From Larus michahellis (Eukaryota; Chordata; Aves; Charadriiformes; Laridae), in the NCBI RefSeq assembly GCF_964199755.1, contig NC_133899.1, positions 27,693,446-27,757,445 of the forward strand: a stretch of 64,000 nt of DNA. Reading direction: 5' to 3'. Under the pieces are notes generated by a model. The model worked only from the letters and a program-made list of their open reading frames with translations. It was not told the origin of the DNA and searched no databases. Both the position numbers and the translations under genes were made by a program. Shown here piece after piece: positions 42,519 to 52,720 of this stretch (positions within the stretch are counted from its first letter, which is position 1; each line of letters begins with the position of its first letter).

Positions 42519-42598
42519 ACTAGCTGTGATCTGTTCTTCAGAAGTTATATTAAAGTTGGTTGATTCACTGCAGTTTTCATAGAAGCTGTAACTAATAT
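42519..42598 (-). other. Possible alternative 3' exon (80 bp), phase-compatible with the LRFN5 internal donor
   Basis: Read on the minus strand, CTTACAG|ATATTAGT opens and ACAGCTAGT|GTAAGT closes an 80-bp block; the 5' end is preceded by a broken pyrimidine tract (TTTTTATCTTTTCTTCCCC). The open frame encodes ISYSFYENCSESTNF... with two sequons (NCS, NIT), of more protein-like composition than its GC-rich surroundings. It starts in phase 1: the single A left by the LRFN5 donor at 49919 plus AT makes Asn, followed by the open frame. The peptide does not match the mammalian LRFN5 tail I remember and I do not recognise it. It may be a minor cassette, an exon of an unknown transcript, or chance. 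Confidence 0.25.
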
Positions 42599-42801
42599 CT
42601 GTAAGCCATATGGGATTCGTGACGGGGAAGAAAAGATAAAAACAGAAAAAACCCTTGGTCTTGTTCGGTAAGCAAGGCGTGACGGGAAGAGCCGCTGTCA
42701 CGCTGGGCTGGAGCGTGGCCGGAGGGGCTGGTGCAGCCCCAGGCGGGTCCCCAGCTGTCCCCCCGCCCCACGCGAGGGCTGACATGGCACAGGAGCCAGC
42801 G

Positions 42802-42886
42802 GCACGCGGTGCTGTGCCTGTTCCATGGCACTCCCGGCACACAGTGCTGTGCCTGTTCCATGGCACTCCCGGCACACGGTGCTGCA
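42802..42886. repeat. 35-bp minisatellite, two copies plus part of a third
   Basis: The unit beginning 'gtgctgtgcctgttccatgg' recurs at 42809 and 42844, with a partial third copy at 42879. Copies are almost identical, so the duplication is recent. Confidence 0.9.
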
Positions 42887-45800
42887 GGAGCCCGCGCTGC
42901 CGTAACCCGCAGGAGAGGGCGTCTCTGGAGGCCCCGGGGCTTTCCCCACAGCAGGAAGGGACAGGGACAGGGGCTCCCTCTCCATTTACAGCCTGTGCCC
43001 TCGCCCAGCACTCGGCATCGGCGCTGGACCCAGCCCGGGGTCCTGGGCAGGGGCAGCGGTGGCCGCAGCTGGGCTGGGGACGGTCACATCTCTCTGTGCT
43101 GGCTCCACAGAGCCCCGCGCTGCAGACACAGCCACCCCTGCCGTCCCCTGTGCTGTGCTGAGCCCGACCCCTCGTTACGCCGCCGGGTGCATGCACCACA
43201 GCCGGCACGGGGCCCTTCCCAGCACCGCACCCAGACAGGCACATCTGCTGCCGGGAAAACCCTCCGGATCAACCAACAGCCCACGCCGTCTAGTAAAACA
43301 TTTATTTGTTCAGGTGAAATAAGCTACCATGTTTACAGTTTGTGAACTCACCACTGGCGACATTTAACATGACTTGGGACTGCAGCTGCTGCCACCAGAT
43401 TTTTCATCATAATTTTTAGTTTTATAAAAACCTTGGACACCAGAAAAAAAGGTATTTAGACGTAATGTGGCAGATGGGAGATGGGCAATCTGTGATCAGG
43501 GGAAGAAAGTTTATCTGACGCAGCCAACTTCGACGGCCTCTCGGCTTCAGCTGCAGCTTCAAGTAAAGGTTTCGGTGGGCTGAGCACGGTGCGACACATT
43601 AATCTTCGGTGAGTTGGAACCGTATTGTTTTCTGCCGAGTAAGAACGTCGGTGGCAACGTTTTCGGGGAGCGGAGGAGGGCAGGCGTCCTGTGGATCGGC
43701 CCCAGCTTCTGTGCAAAGAGACAAAACAGACGGTGAGGGACAAGGAGTGGGACCCGGCCCTTCCCCGCAGCCGAAGCCGACGTGCTGCGGGGCCGGTGGC
43801 ACCAGGGGTGCTCGGCAGGGCCAGCCCAGGCACCGCACCGCACTCACAGCCCCGGGAGCTGCACAGCGGTGCTGCTGCTACTGCTGCTAAAGGGAAAGCC
43901 AAATAACAAAATGCCTCCCCAAAACCCACAACGGAACCAATAAATCTCATTGCTCCAGAATCAGAGAATTTCCCAGTTTCTAGGTTTGCGTCTGTGCTCA
44001 TGAGGCCAGGCTTTTCCCCGCGGCAGGGATTCCCACTCTGCACAGGGTCAGAGGGTTGCACAGAACCAAAAGCACCTGAACGGAGCAGGGGATGGGCACC
44101 AATCCAGCACCTGCCTTCGAGAGGTCTACATGCAAGAGAAAAAGCCACTGTAGAGACCGTGCAGATGTGTAACTGTCCTGCCCCGAGCTCCCACATCGTT
44201 TCCACCAGTCCACAGCATAGCGACAGCTGGTTTTCCGCAGAAGAGCCTGCAGTCCCACCGGCATGGCCACCCCGGCACGGCTTCACTTACCTTGGGGAAT
44301 GCAACGCTGCAGTTGTGGTATGTAATTACAAACTAGATGCCATGATTTAAATTGATCCTTGGTTTGCTGGGGGTTACAGCTCCAACTGCCTACAGCCTCA
44401 TGTGTGAAGCCAGGGCCGGGGTCTGGCAGGGTCCCTGCATCCCGCGGGCTGGTGCTGCCCTCCGCCACCCTCCCGGGACACTGGTTGTCCTCCTTTCCCT
44501 CTCCTAGGGGAGATTTCCCCTGCAGAGACTGCACGGCTTGCACACAAAACACGGCAGACGCCTCCGGAGCAGCGACCTGGCACTCCCACGGAGAACTGCA
44601 GTCTGGGGGAAACCAGCTCGGCACCAGGCTCCGCACACCGACTTGCTCTCAACTCCCGGATTTATGACAGGAATGCTTTCTGAAGTGCAGTGCTTGGAAC
44701 AACCTGAGGTGACACAGCTTGCTCTAGCACAACAAATCCAGGAGCTTGCTCTGTTCATTTTCAAAGTTTCCGGCGTGGGGTCTCTCTGCAGCTGACACGT
44801 ACCACGTTTGCTTTTTTTGCCTTTTAGTTTCCTTCCTTCCAAGCTATGCTTCCTTCTTTCTACAGCCGCAGCCTTCACGCCCGGCTCTTGTGAATAAATC
44901 AATTACATTAAAAGTCTACGTCAGCAAGACCAGTACGACTTGCCTTTTGTTGGGCTTATATTACTGCTGCCAGGGTGTAGGTGCTTTAGCCCCCACTAAC
45001 CTGCGCATTTCGGTTTCGTGGACGTTCGTAGAGTTGTGAAAGCCAGACCCCAGCCACACTCAAACAGTGACAGTCAGCGTAGGGCATGTGTATTCTTACG
45101 TACAGAGCTGATTTAATCTGACATTCAATGCCTACTGCGATGCACCCGCCTGCACGGAAGGAAAGACGAAACTGCTGCCCGTGTCGGCAGAAGCCCTCGA
45201 CGCGTGCCCCGAGGGACAATGCAGCTCCAAGGGCAGCAGCGGCGGCGGGGGCTGCAGCGCCGCAGCAGGACCCACAGAGGTACTGGAAGCCCCGGGCAGG
45301 CAGGTGCTGGGGCCGTTACTTACCCAGCACAGCCCCATCCGGCAGCCAGGCTCTGGCAGTGGGTCTGGACACCCCGACACACAGCAGGGCACCCAGAAAC
45401 ACATCTGCAAAGGGGAAATACGGGATACGTGTTTTCTGTATGCAGGACCCCAGTGACTGACATTTGCTTATTTTAAACCAGAACTCTGACCAACATTAAA
45501 ATTACTACGTTCCTAGGGAAAAGGCGCTGAGTGATTTCGTGGCTGTTACTGCTGCTTTAGGAGAGCGAGAGCACACCCCTGGTTGCAGGCGGCACCTGGC
45601 CAGGACAGTGAACACTCTTGAGCCACTGCAACACTGACGGATGTTGCTGCTCTGCGAGCGGTGCTGCTGAGATTCCCGTTCCTCTCCAGTCATAGCAAGA
45701 GAAGCGACAGTAAGAGATATCAGCTGTGACCATTCCTTCTTCTGGCTGCATCAGTTCCCGCGGGAAGGAGGGCGGTCCCTCTCTGTGCCAGTGCCTGCCG

Positions 45801-48330
45801 TGGCTCCAGGTGCGGTTTCACAGGACAGGCAGCACGGCGCCTTCTCAGGGGCACACGCGTAGCCAGCGCTGGCTGCGGCAGCACCGTTGGCCTTCATGTC
45901 TCAGTGTGGCTCCGCTGGCCCAGGATGCTCAATGCCAGGTGTCCACCTGGCACAGTGACCGTGCTCAGGTGCCCAAGGAGGTACTGGGAGATGCTGGTGC
46001 AGTCCCGAAGCGGTGGCCAGCAGGGCTTTCATGGTCCTTGGGAGGCAGGAGCGTCCCTGTGCTGCTGGCAGCAAGCCTCGAGCCTCCAGGAGCTTTGCAG
46101 CCAGCAGGGACGGCACAATCTCATGGTGGCACCCCGGTGGGACCCCTGGCGCCAGCAGTGTGCCGTGGTAGCAGCCACCCCAGGCACTGCAGGCTCCAGG
46201 CCCGTCCCAGCCAGAGCGGTGTGTGCTCAGGAGCCGTGTCCCCTCTCCCGGGCACGGGACACATGGCTGTCACTTGCCAGTTCATTCTTCATTACAGCAG
46301 GGCTGCCCGGGTGCATGGGGAGGGCTGTCAAACACACGGGAACACGCTGGCAGAAATAAAGCCACATTGGCAGCCAGAGCGGAGCAGTACCATGTATTGA
46401 CTGTAAGGAACATGCCCAGAACACAAGCAGAAAGGCAGCACAGAAAACAACTGACACAACGAACCTGTCACCCAGCAAAGCCCCGCTTCTCCAGCCATGC
46501 ACTGTTCCTCCCAACCCTCCTCACCACAACGCCTGTGCTCTGGGAGAAGGATCAGGAAAAGGTGTGAGAGGAAGCATGTGCCAGCAATTTTCATAAGAGT
46601 AAACACATTTCTAAAGTAGTTTCTCCTCCGCCGGGGCTTGTGAAAGGAGACACCACCTCAGGCTAAAGCCTGGGTGAATCTGTTCCCAGGAAGCGCACAT
46701 GGAGCAGCCCCGCAGGTGGGCGATGCCCCGTGGGGCAGGTCAGCATCGCCTGGGACCCAGCCACAGCCACCCCGCATCCCCAGCACCCCCCGGACAGCAC
46801 CCATCACCCCCGGCCGGGAACGCTCTGCCGGGGTTTATTAAATCCTATTCTCACTTCTGAAGCATTAGAAAGCATCGGAGGGCTGCACCCCGAAGAAAGC
46901 CCTACCGATGTCATTCTGGTCAAGGGACATCTCCGCACTTTTTCTGCCTCCAACTGTTGGCAACCTCTGGTTTTGCAGAACAGAAAGGCCAGAGAATTTC
47001 CTCCTTCATAAGGCTTTCCACGCTTTGAACCATTCCTGCACTATTAGCAGAGAATTAAACCAAACGCAGGGACATATGGTCCTTCTAAGCTGCTTATACA
47101 GATGCACCGTGGACAGAACACTCAGCTTCGGTGTTTAGAAAATGATTCCTTCGAGTAAAAAATTAAAAGTAGAAAAAATAAACCTCCCTAAACCACAAGA
47201 AGCTATTAATATTTTAGCACTTTCACAAAACTCTAGACACATCTATGTCCAATTTTAGACAACATATAAAGCATTTTCGTTTGACGTTTTCAAAATGCAG
47301 GACTGAAGCCCGTAGCCCAGCAGCAAGCCCCTAACGCTCTCCCCACAGCCCAGCGCACAGGGCAGGTGCTGGCTGCGGGCACAGCTCCTCGCTTCTCCCA
47401 CGCGTGACGTGGCCAGACCACCAGAACCTGGGCTAACACCTCCTGCCTCTGACGGCGCACCACCCGAACAGCCAGCTTCTGGGCGTACAGCCCCTCCAGA
47501 AGAACCTTGCCTTCTACAGTAATCTAAGGAGAGAATTTTTTATTATTAATTCTTTTAACTTCTCCAGCAAGAAGCGGGTATTCTAATTTTGAGGCTTCGT
47601 TTCTTTTTCGGTCCCTGCGTTTCCCAAGGGAAGTGAATGACTTTGTAAAAAAGAAACAGCTGCTTCTTTTTATGTCCCTTACACCACCCCACGCAGACTC
47701 TGTTTTCCCACGACAGGCAGCAAAGCTGCAGAGACCAACCCACGATGGCTGGGAGCAAGAGGGGTCACCGCGGAGGCCGGGACCAGGGCTGCCGGGAAAT
47801 GGTCCCCACTGGCAGACGTTCCCTGCCACCACAGCTCTCAGGCCGGCCCATGCCCTGGTCACAGCCAGGGTCTCCTCAGGCATCTGCCTGGGTTACACTG
47901 CCCTCAGGAACAGCACACAGGACATAAAATTTAACTATTCCATCACTGTAATGGCCACAAAGCCCGCACCAAACCTATATTATTTGGCATCTGAGAATGC
48001 AGTAATGTTGCAGAGTTAAGCTGTCCCTAATTTAAAAATGATGACCATACAAGTTTATTTAATGTTAATCGTAGACTTTTCTTTAGAACGAGCAGAGCAG
48101 CAGCAGCATGCCTGCCACCCTCACAACATGGGGTTCTCAATTGCTATCACCTATTGCCATATGTTCATGCCCTTCCATAGCGTCCTGAAATTATTCTACC
48201 CCTCAGGCCCCGCAATCAAACAGCAGGCTGAAGATGAGACCATTGTCACGTCCCTTCACTGTGCACCGGGATTAACAAGAACTGGAACAAGCTGTAGAGC
48301 TTACAGGAAATATGCCCCAAAACGTCTAGG
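42887..48330. other. Noncoding stretch downstream of LRFN5
   Basis: GC-rich, with many overlapping chance ORFs on both strands. I searched by eye on the minus strand for the mammalian-type LRFN5 terminal exon and did not find it. Confidence 0.55.
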
Positions 48331-48443
48331 AAAGGAGATGACCGTCATCATCCCCACCATCACTATGAGCCGCTCAATGGCCACGTGAAAGGAGATGACC
48401 GTCATCATCCCCACCATCACTATGAGCTGCTCAATGGCCACGT
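48331..48443. repeat. 57-bp tandem duplication
   Basis: Units at 48331-48387 and 48388-48443 match throughout except for one C/T difference and the final few bases. Because 57 is a multiple of 3, open frames continue through both units. On the minus strand each unit encodes the hydrophobic VAIE(R/Q)LIVMVGMMTVISF. No known protein matches and no splice context was established, so it is listed as a repeat. Confidence 0.9.
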
Positions 48444-49114
48444 ACGGGTCTGCTGCAGCCCTGCCCCACAGGCCGGGGGTTGACCTGCCGCCCCTGCCCA
48501 GCCCTCTGCCTGCACCCCGAGGCCCCACGCTCTGCCGGCAGCGCGACCCAGCCCCATTTCCCTGCCCCGAAGGCGTCCTGCAGGACGGCAGCAATGCCCC
48601 ACATTCCCCGCAGGCGCCCACGTTTCACCAGGTGCCAGGAAGGGGACAGCTGTCCCCACGCCAACTGCCGGGATGGGGGCCAGCTCTGCCAGCCCAGCAG
48701 CAAACCAGCCCTGCCTGGGTTGGCAGACAGGGCAGACGCCTGCCCTCAGCGCTGGTGCCAGGCAGCAGCGTGTTTTACTGGAAAAACCATTGCTGTGGCA
48801 ACCCCGGGCTCTCAGATGGGGCCAAGGAGGGTGCACAGAGAGCAGGTGGCCACCACCACCACCGGACCCAGAGCCAGGGGACGAGGGTGCTCGGGCACCG
48901 TGGGTCGGGCACCCTTCCGGGGAGACCCGGCGGCAGAGCCCTGATGCTCCAGCGGCACCCAGCCCAGCGAGCCAGGCCCCGGCACGAGGAGAGGAACCCC
49001 TGGCCTCAGCATCCTCTTCCTCCTCCTCCTCCTGGCCCCGCGGCGCCCGCAGCCCCGGGCACGGCTCCTGGGTGGGCAGTTACCGCGAGGCTGGCTGGTG
49101 TACGGAGTGAATAT
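48444..49114. other. GC-rich 3' flank immediately past the LRFN5 poly(A) signal
   Basis: Open frames of up to 258 codons run on the plus strand, but overlapping frames are equally open and the products are low-complexity (Pro/Ala/Gly-rich). Not called as a gene. Confidence 0.55.
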
Positions 49115-49120
49115 TTTATT
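49115..49120 (-). promoter_or_regulatory. LRFN5: Candidate poly(A) signal AATAAA for LRFN5
   Basis: TTTATT on the plus strand gives AATAAA on the minus strand, 569 nt past the LRFN5 stop and the first canonical hexamer after it. The sequence beyond is not strikingly GT-rich, so cleavage here is plausible but not certain. Confidence 0.45.
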
Positions 49121-49688
49121 TTACACAACATAACAACACAGCGTTGTTGTTTCTGTACAGCATCTGCCTAAAAACAAAGGCAACACCATTGTCACGGAAA
49201 AGAAATATACAGTCTGACCGTTTTAAAAAATATCATTTTACTGATTGATCCAGAAGTGGTTATTTGTTAGCTCAGAGGAAATTTCATTTCCTTTATAAAA
49301 GGCTTTTTCTGTGAAAACTCTCTCTTTTGTTTTCTGCTACCGCAGAACCAGGAAGCCAGTCCTAGAGTAGGGAAGGCACTGGTGCTGTTTCACGCTTTTT
49401 TTCACCCCTTAATCTTTTTTTTTCCTTTTTTTTTTTTTTTTTTTAATCTCTGAATGTTGCCTTCGGTTTTGATATTAAATAAAATCAAATGAAAACTAAA
49501 TAAAACCCTGTGTGCACTAGGTGGCTTATACAGAACCCCGCATGAACAAGCCATTAATCAGCAAGACAACAGTGGACTTCCAAATCCAATTCCCCAGGAG
49601 AGGGAGTTTCACACAACGTTTGGTGTTTTGTTTGTCATTAAAATAAAAATGAAAATTAAAAAAAAAAAAAAAAGAAAAAAAAAGCAGG
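49121..49688 (-). other. LRFN5: LRFN5 3'UTR of the read-through form
   Basis: The sequence after the TGA opens with a T-rich tract (T9, C, T16 within about 49656-49683 read on the minus strand). About 240 nt downstream it contains ATTAAA running into a genomic A-tract (about 49424-49446), and it ends near the first AATAAA at 49115-49120. No coding potential was seen. Extent is inferred from the poly(A) signal only; real ends may differ. Confidence 0.55.
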
Positions 49689-50631
49689 TCACACAGTGCT
49701 TTCCAATATCCACTCAGAACTGGAGAAAGTTGCTTTTCCACTATCCACATCAGAGCTGTCTGACTGGACTAGCATCCCGTTCATGGACAGGCTCCGTTTG
49801 GACCGCAGTCCAGCTGCGCCGCGGGCGCTGCCGGGGCCGCGGGGCTCCATCAGCTCGCCGCCCAGGGACAGCCTGCGCTTGGCTCGGGATGCGTCAGCTG
49901 GCAAAGTGAGGAACTTACTTGGCTTTGATTGTGCTCTTTTGTACGTGGGAGCCCCTTTGAGAGAGTCGGGGGGACGGCTAGCTAACTGCAGGGCAGTGGA
50001 GTTATTTCTGTTAGTGTTCTGGGACTCGATGCTGCCGACAGCTTCGCTCTGCGGCTCGCTGCTTGGCTTTGGCCCCGGCTTTCGCTTCTGCTTCTGCGAG
50101 ACAGAAGTGCTGGAAGTCCAGGCAGGAGGCAAAGCGGAGGTAGTGGTGGCCGAGTCCTGGCTGGAGACGGTCTCCGGCGACTGCGTCACGCCGTCACTGG
50201 CAGCCTTGCAGCACTGGATGCCCTCCTCGTGCCCCACAGCCTGCTTGGACATCGACTGCGACAGCACCCCGCTGCAGCCCTGGATCTGAGCCCCGTTCGT
50301 CTGCGAGTACACGTTGCTGACCTTGGTGGCCTTCTGCTGCCCGTTGTTGTTACACACCTTGTAGCGGATCATGAGGATGATGATGAACACGAGCACGGAG
50401 GCCACAATAATCCCACCAATGATGATAATCATGGTCCCACCCAGGAACTGGGACTGCATGAAGTGGCAGCGCACATAATCCTGCTCGGTGGTGAACTGCG
50501 TGCAGCCCACCACCCTGGTGGCGGTGAGCGAGGTGATCCCGTCGTCGTAGATGGCCAGGACGCACAGGTCATACACAGTCCCAGCGGCCAGGTTGTTGAC
50601 CAGGAAGGTCTTGCTTGTGGGAGGTATCATT
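49689..50631 (-). CDS. LRFN5: LRFN5 coding exon 2: end of FN3, TM segment and read-through cytoplasmic tail ending -ESTV
   Basis: Begins after acceptor CCCCCAG|A; joining to exon 1 restores codon R463 followed by MIPPTSK, and the joined frame (1388 + 943 nt) is 776 codons plus TGA. Domains: rest of FN3 (464-507), a single transmembrane helix (about 528-550, [19 protein letters not shown]), a basic stop-transfer RYKVCNNN, then a Ser/Thr-rich cytoplasmic tail with the family motif [12 protein letters not shown] (567-578). Human LRFN5, from memory, is about 719 residues and diverges after the equivalent of P700. Here the frame continues for 76 more codons, with [10 protein letters not shown] (741-750) and terminal [10 protein letters not shown]. 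Those features belong to the PDZ-ligand tails of LRFN1, LRFN2 and LRFN4. An internal donor at the divergence point (exon end 49919) suggests the tail is an alternative, unspliced end. Exon identity is secure; which end predominates is unknown. Confidence 0.93.
49911..49921 (-). promoter_or_regulatory. LRFN5: Internal splice donor in LRFN5 coding exon 2
   Basis: On the minus strand the sequence reads AAGCCAA|GTAAGT, a near-consensus U1 site with exon end at 49919, in phase 1 of codon 701. The position coincides with the point where the remembered human LRFN5 tail (K-P-N...) leaves the read-through sequence (K-P-S...). Using the donor would remove the last 75 codons and the PDZ ligand and join to a downstream exon; ignoring it gives the 776-residue form. 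The matching downstream exon of mammals was not located in this window. Confidence 0.7.
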
Positions 50632-51312
50632 CTGGGGGAGAAGGAAATCAGTGTGAATGAACCCAGCAGACCCGCAGGCACCCCCCGCCGTGTGCTGCAG
50701 CCCCTGGCCGCGGTGACCACCACCAAAGCTCATCTCCTCCGTTCCCGCTGCTGCCCTGTGTGTGGTGCCGCAGCAGTCCCCGCCAAGCCCCCCGGCATGG
50801 CTTGGCATGGCAGAGCCCCCCATGACAGTGACTACGTCAAAAACATAACAGAAATCACCAAGCGAAGAGGGTTTTGAATGGTGTGACTGTTAGAGCTGGC
50901 GGCACAGAGCCTCTCTGCGCTCCGCTCGCACACCAGCATGGGCACCGCCGGAAAGCGCCACGAGGAACGCGTTTACCTTTCACCCTGCATTTTCATAAAG
51001 CTGAGAGCGTTAAGATCCATTTAACCCATCCACCTTTACAACCCTTCTGCCAATCAGATTAGTTCAGAGGATTAGAGGTCCGCTTGGATTATCTAAAAAT
51101 AACACCATTCAAGGTAATTTCCCTATTTGCGAGTAGAAAATTGCCTGAGTGTTTCCCACAGCTCCCACCATCTGCTTCCCAGGCAGGGCTCTGCTCGGAC
51201 GGCGTGGTGTGGGGTCCTGCGGCTCCGGCATGGGGTCTGCTGGGAGCCGGGGCCGCACGCCAGTGCCAGGCAGCCTGGCAGGGCCCCGCTGCGGCGGCTG
51301 GGGCTGCCTTAC
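50632..51312 (-). other. LRFN5: LRFN5 intron between the two coding exons
   Basis: 681-bp intron with donor GTAAGG and acceptor CTTCTCCCCCAG. It interrupts the FN3 domain after phase 2 of codon 463 (R). The interior is GC-rich towards the donor side and holds no further ORF of note. No repeat was recognised inside. Confidence 0.93.
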
Positions 51313-52700
51313 CTGTAAACAAGGGAGTCATCGTAAGTACCGTTGTACTGGATTTGGAACATACGTATCCCGGGTATATTCCTCTGAAAATTGAACTTCA
51401 GCAGGGCTGTAGAGGATGTTGCTTCCGCAACGACCACCTTCTTGTCTTGGCTGACTTTAGTGTCCCCGTTGCTGCTGCTCGTGTTGGAGCCTGACTTGGT
51501 GGAAGTGGAGATATCCGAGGAGCCGGGGTCGGGCTCGTGGATGTGGTTTGTGCTGTTCAGCAAGTGGGGGAGTTTGATTATGTGCAGGTCCACCGTCTGC
51601 GTGGCCTCCCCAGCCGGATTGGAAGCAATGCAGGTGAAGGAGCCCGTATCCTTCACCGTCGTTATAAGGATGTCGAGCGTCCCATTGTCGTACACCACGG
51701 ACCTCGTTGCGTTTGAAATCAGTTTGCCCTCAGGTGAGATCCAATGAATTGCTGGTTCGGGGTCCCCCCGGGCCTTGCACCGCAGCGCTGCCCGCTGGCC
51801 CTCCAGCACCCGCAGCTCGTGGGTGTGCCGGGTGATGAGAGGGGGCTCGCACAGGAACTCCTCCTCAGGGATCGACCAGAAGTACCGTCCAGACAAGAGC
51901 GTGGGAGAAGCACAGGTCTCCAGGTCGTCTTCCCTCGAAAGACGCCTCAGCCACAAAAGCTCGCAGTTGCAATGCAAAGGGTTCCCACCAAAGCTCAACG
52001 CAAAAGTCGAGGGGCTGATAATTCCTGAGGTTGCCAGTACCTGAGCTCGCTGGAAGAGAGGATCAGGCGGTAGCTTCTGCAGTTTGTTAGACGTGACGTC
52101 CAACCTGGTCATCTTGTGGAGATGGGAGAAGGTCCCCTTAGGAATATGGTCAATCATGTTGTGGTCTAGACTGAGGGTGTGCAAACTAACCATCTTCTCC
52201 ACCGCATCCCAGGGGATGGTTTCCAGATTGTTGTAAGACAAATCCAATTCCTCAAGAGCTAAAACATCATCGAAAGCTGTGGAAGAAATTAAAGTCAGCT
52301 GGTTGTTGTTAAGTATCAAGTGGTGAAGATTGGAGAGTCCACTGAACATGTCATTGGTGATCTTAGTCAATCGGTTGCTGTTCAAATGCAAAGCCCGCAA
52401 ATTGCGCAAGTCTGCAAATGCGTGAGGTGTAATAAAACTGATTGTATTCCTGGAGAGCGTCAGGTCCACCAGGCTGGTCATATTGGCAAAGTCTTTCCTT
52501 TTAATGTTTGTAACAAAGTTGTCTGCCAGCCGTAACTCCACGGTCCTCCTGTCAATGTTGGGAGGAACAAATAAGAGCCCTTTCTTGGCACAAAGGGTGG
52601 CAAGGTTCGGAGACAAAATCTGACAGACACAGCGCTTTGGGCAGATCTGAGCTCTCACCGCTATGCCAATGAACAGCAGAAACAAAAGCAGTTTTTCCAT
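51313..52700 (-). CDS. LRFN5: LRFN5 coding exon 1: signal peptide, LRRs, Ig and start of FN3
   Basis: This exon encodes residues 1-462 plus two bases of codon 463 of leucine-rich repeat and fibronectin type III domain protein 5 (SALM5), a type I postsynaptic adhesion protein; family members induce presynaptic differentiation and SALM5 is known to bind LAR-type receptor phosphatases. Seen in the translation: a hydrophobic signal peptide (about 1-17), a cysteine-rich LRR N-cap (C20, C24, C26, C37), six to seven LRRs (about 52-235), an LRR C-cap starting at [14 protein letters not shown] (240-253), an Ig domain (about 288-375, C308 and C357 as the likely disulfide) and the start of FN3 (from about 420). 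N-glycosylation sequons lie at N73, N330, N339, N382, N406 and N453. Start chosen: the ATG begins the signal peptide and follows a 3' splice site by 20 nt. The exon ends at AG|GTAAGG in phase 2. Identity to LRFN5 rather than LRFN1-4 rests on near-verbatim agreement with the human protein as I remember it. Confidence 0.97.
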
Positions 52701-52720
52701 TGTAGATCAGGTTCAAGAGC
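52701..52720 (-). other. LRFN5: LRFN5 5'UTR segment and 3' splice site before the start codon
   Basis: On the minus strand a pyrimidine-rich acceptor (TGCTCTTCCTTACAG) at about 52721-52735 is followed by 20 nt and then the ATG at 52700. This implies that the start codon lies near the 5' end of an internal exon and that one or more noncoding 5' exons lie at higher coordinates, perhaps beyond this window. LRFN5 is known to have a long, multi-exon 5'UTR, which agrees. Confidence 0.8.

Noticed and set aside
42345..43244. 299-codon minus-strand ORF
   Set aside because: Most of it is GC-rich, overlaps the 35-bp repeat, and is open in several frames on both strands. Only its 80-bp part at 42519-42598 has exon-like borders, and that is reported separately.
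43456..44286. 276-codon minus-strand ORF
   Set aside because: No domain, no splice context, composition follows local GC content.
48395..49171. 258-codon plus-strand ORF
   Set aside because: Starts inside the 57-bp duplication, is Pro/Ala/Gly-rich, and runs against LRFN5 with overlapping open frames; no domain recognised.
49696..50660. Plus-strand ORFs over LRFN5 coding exon 2
   Set aside because: Antisense shadows of the real LRFN5 frame.
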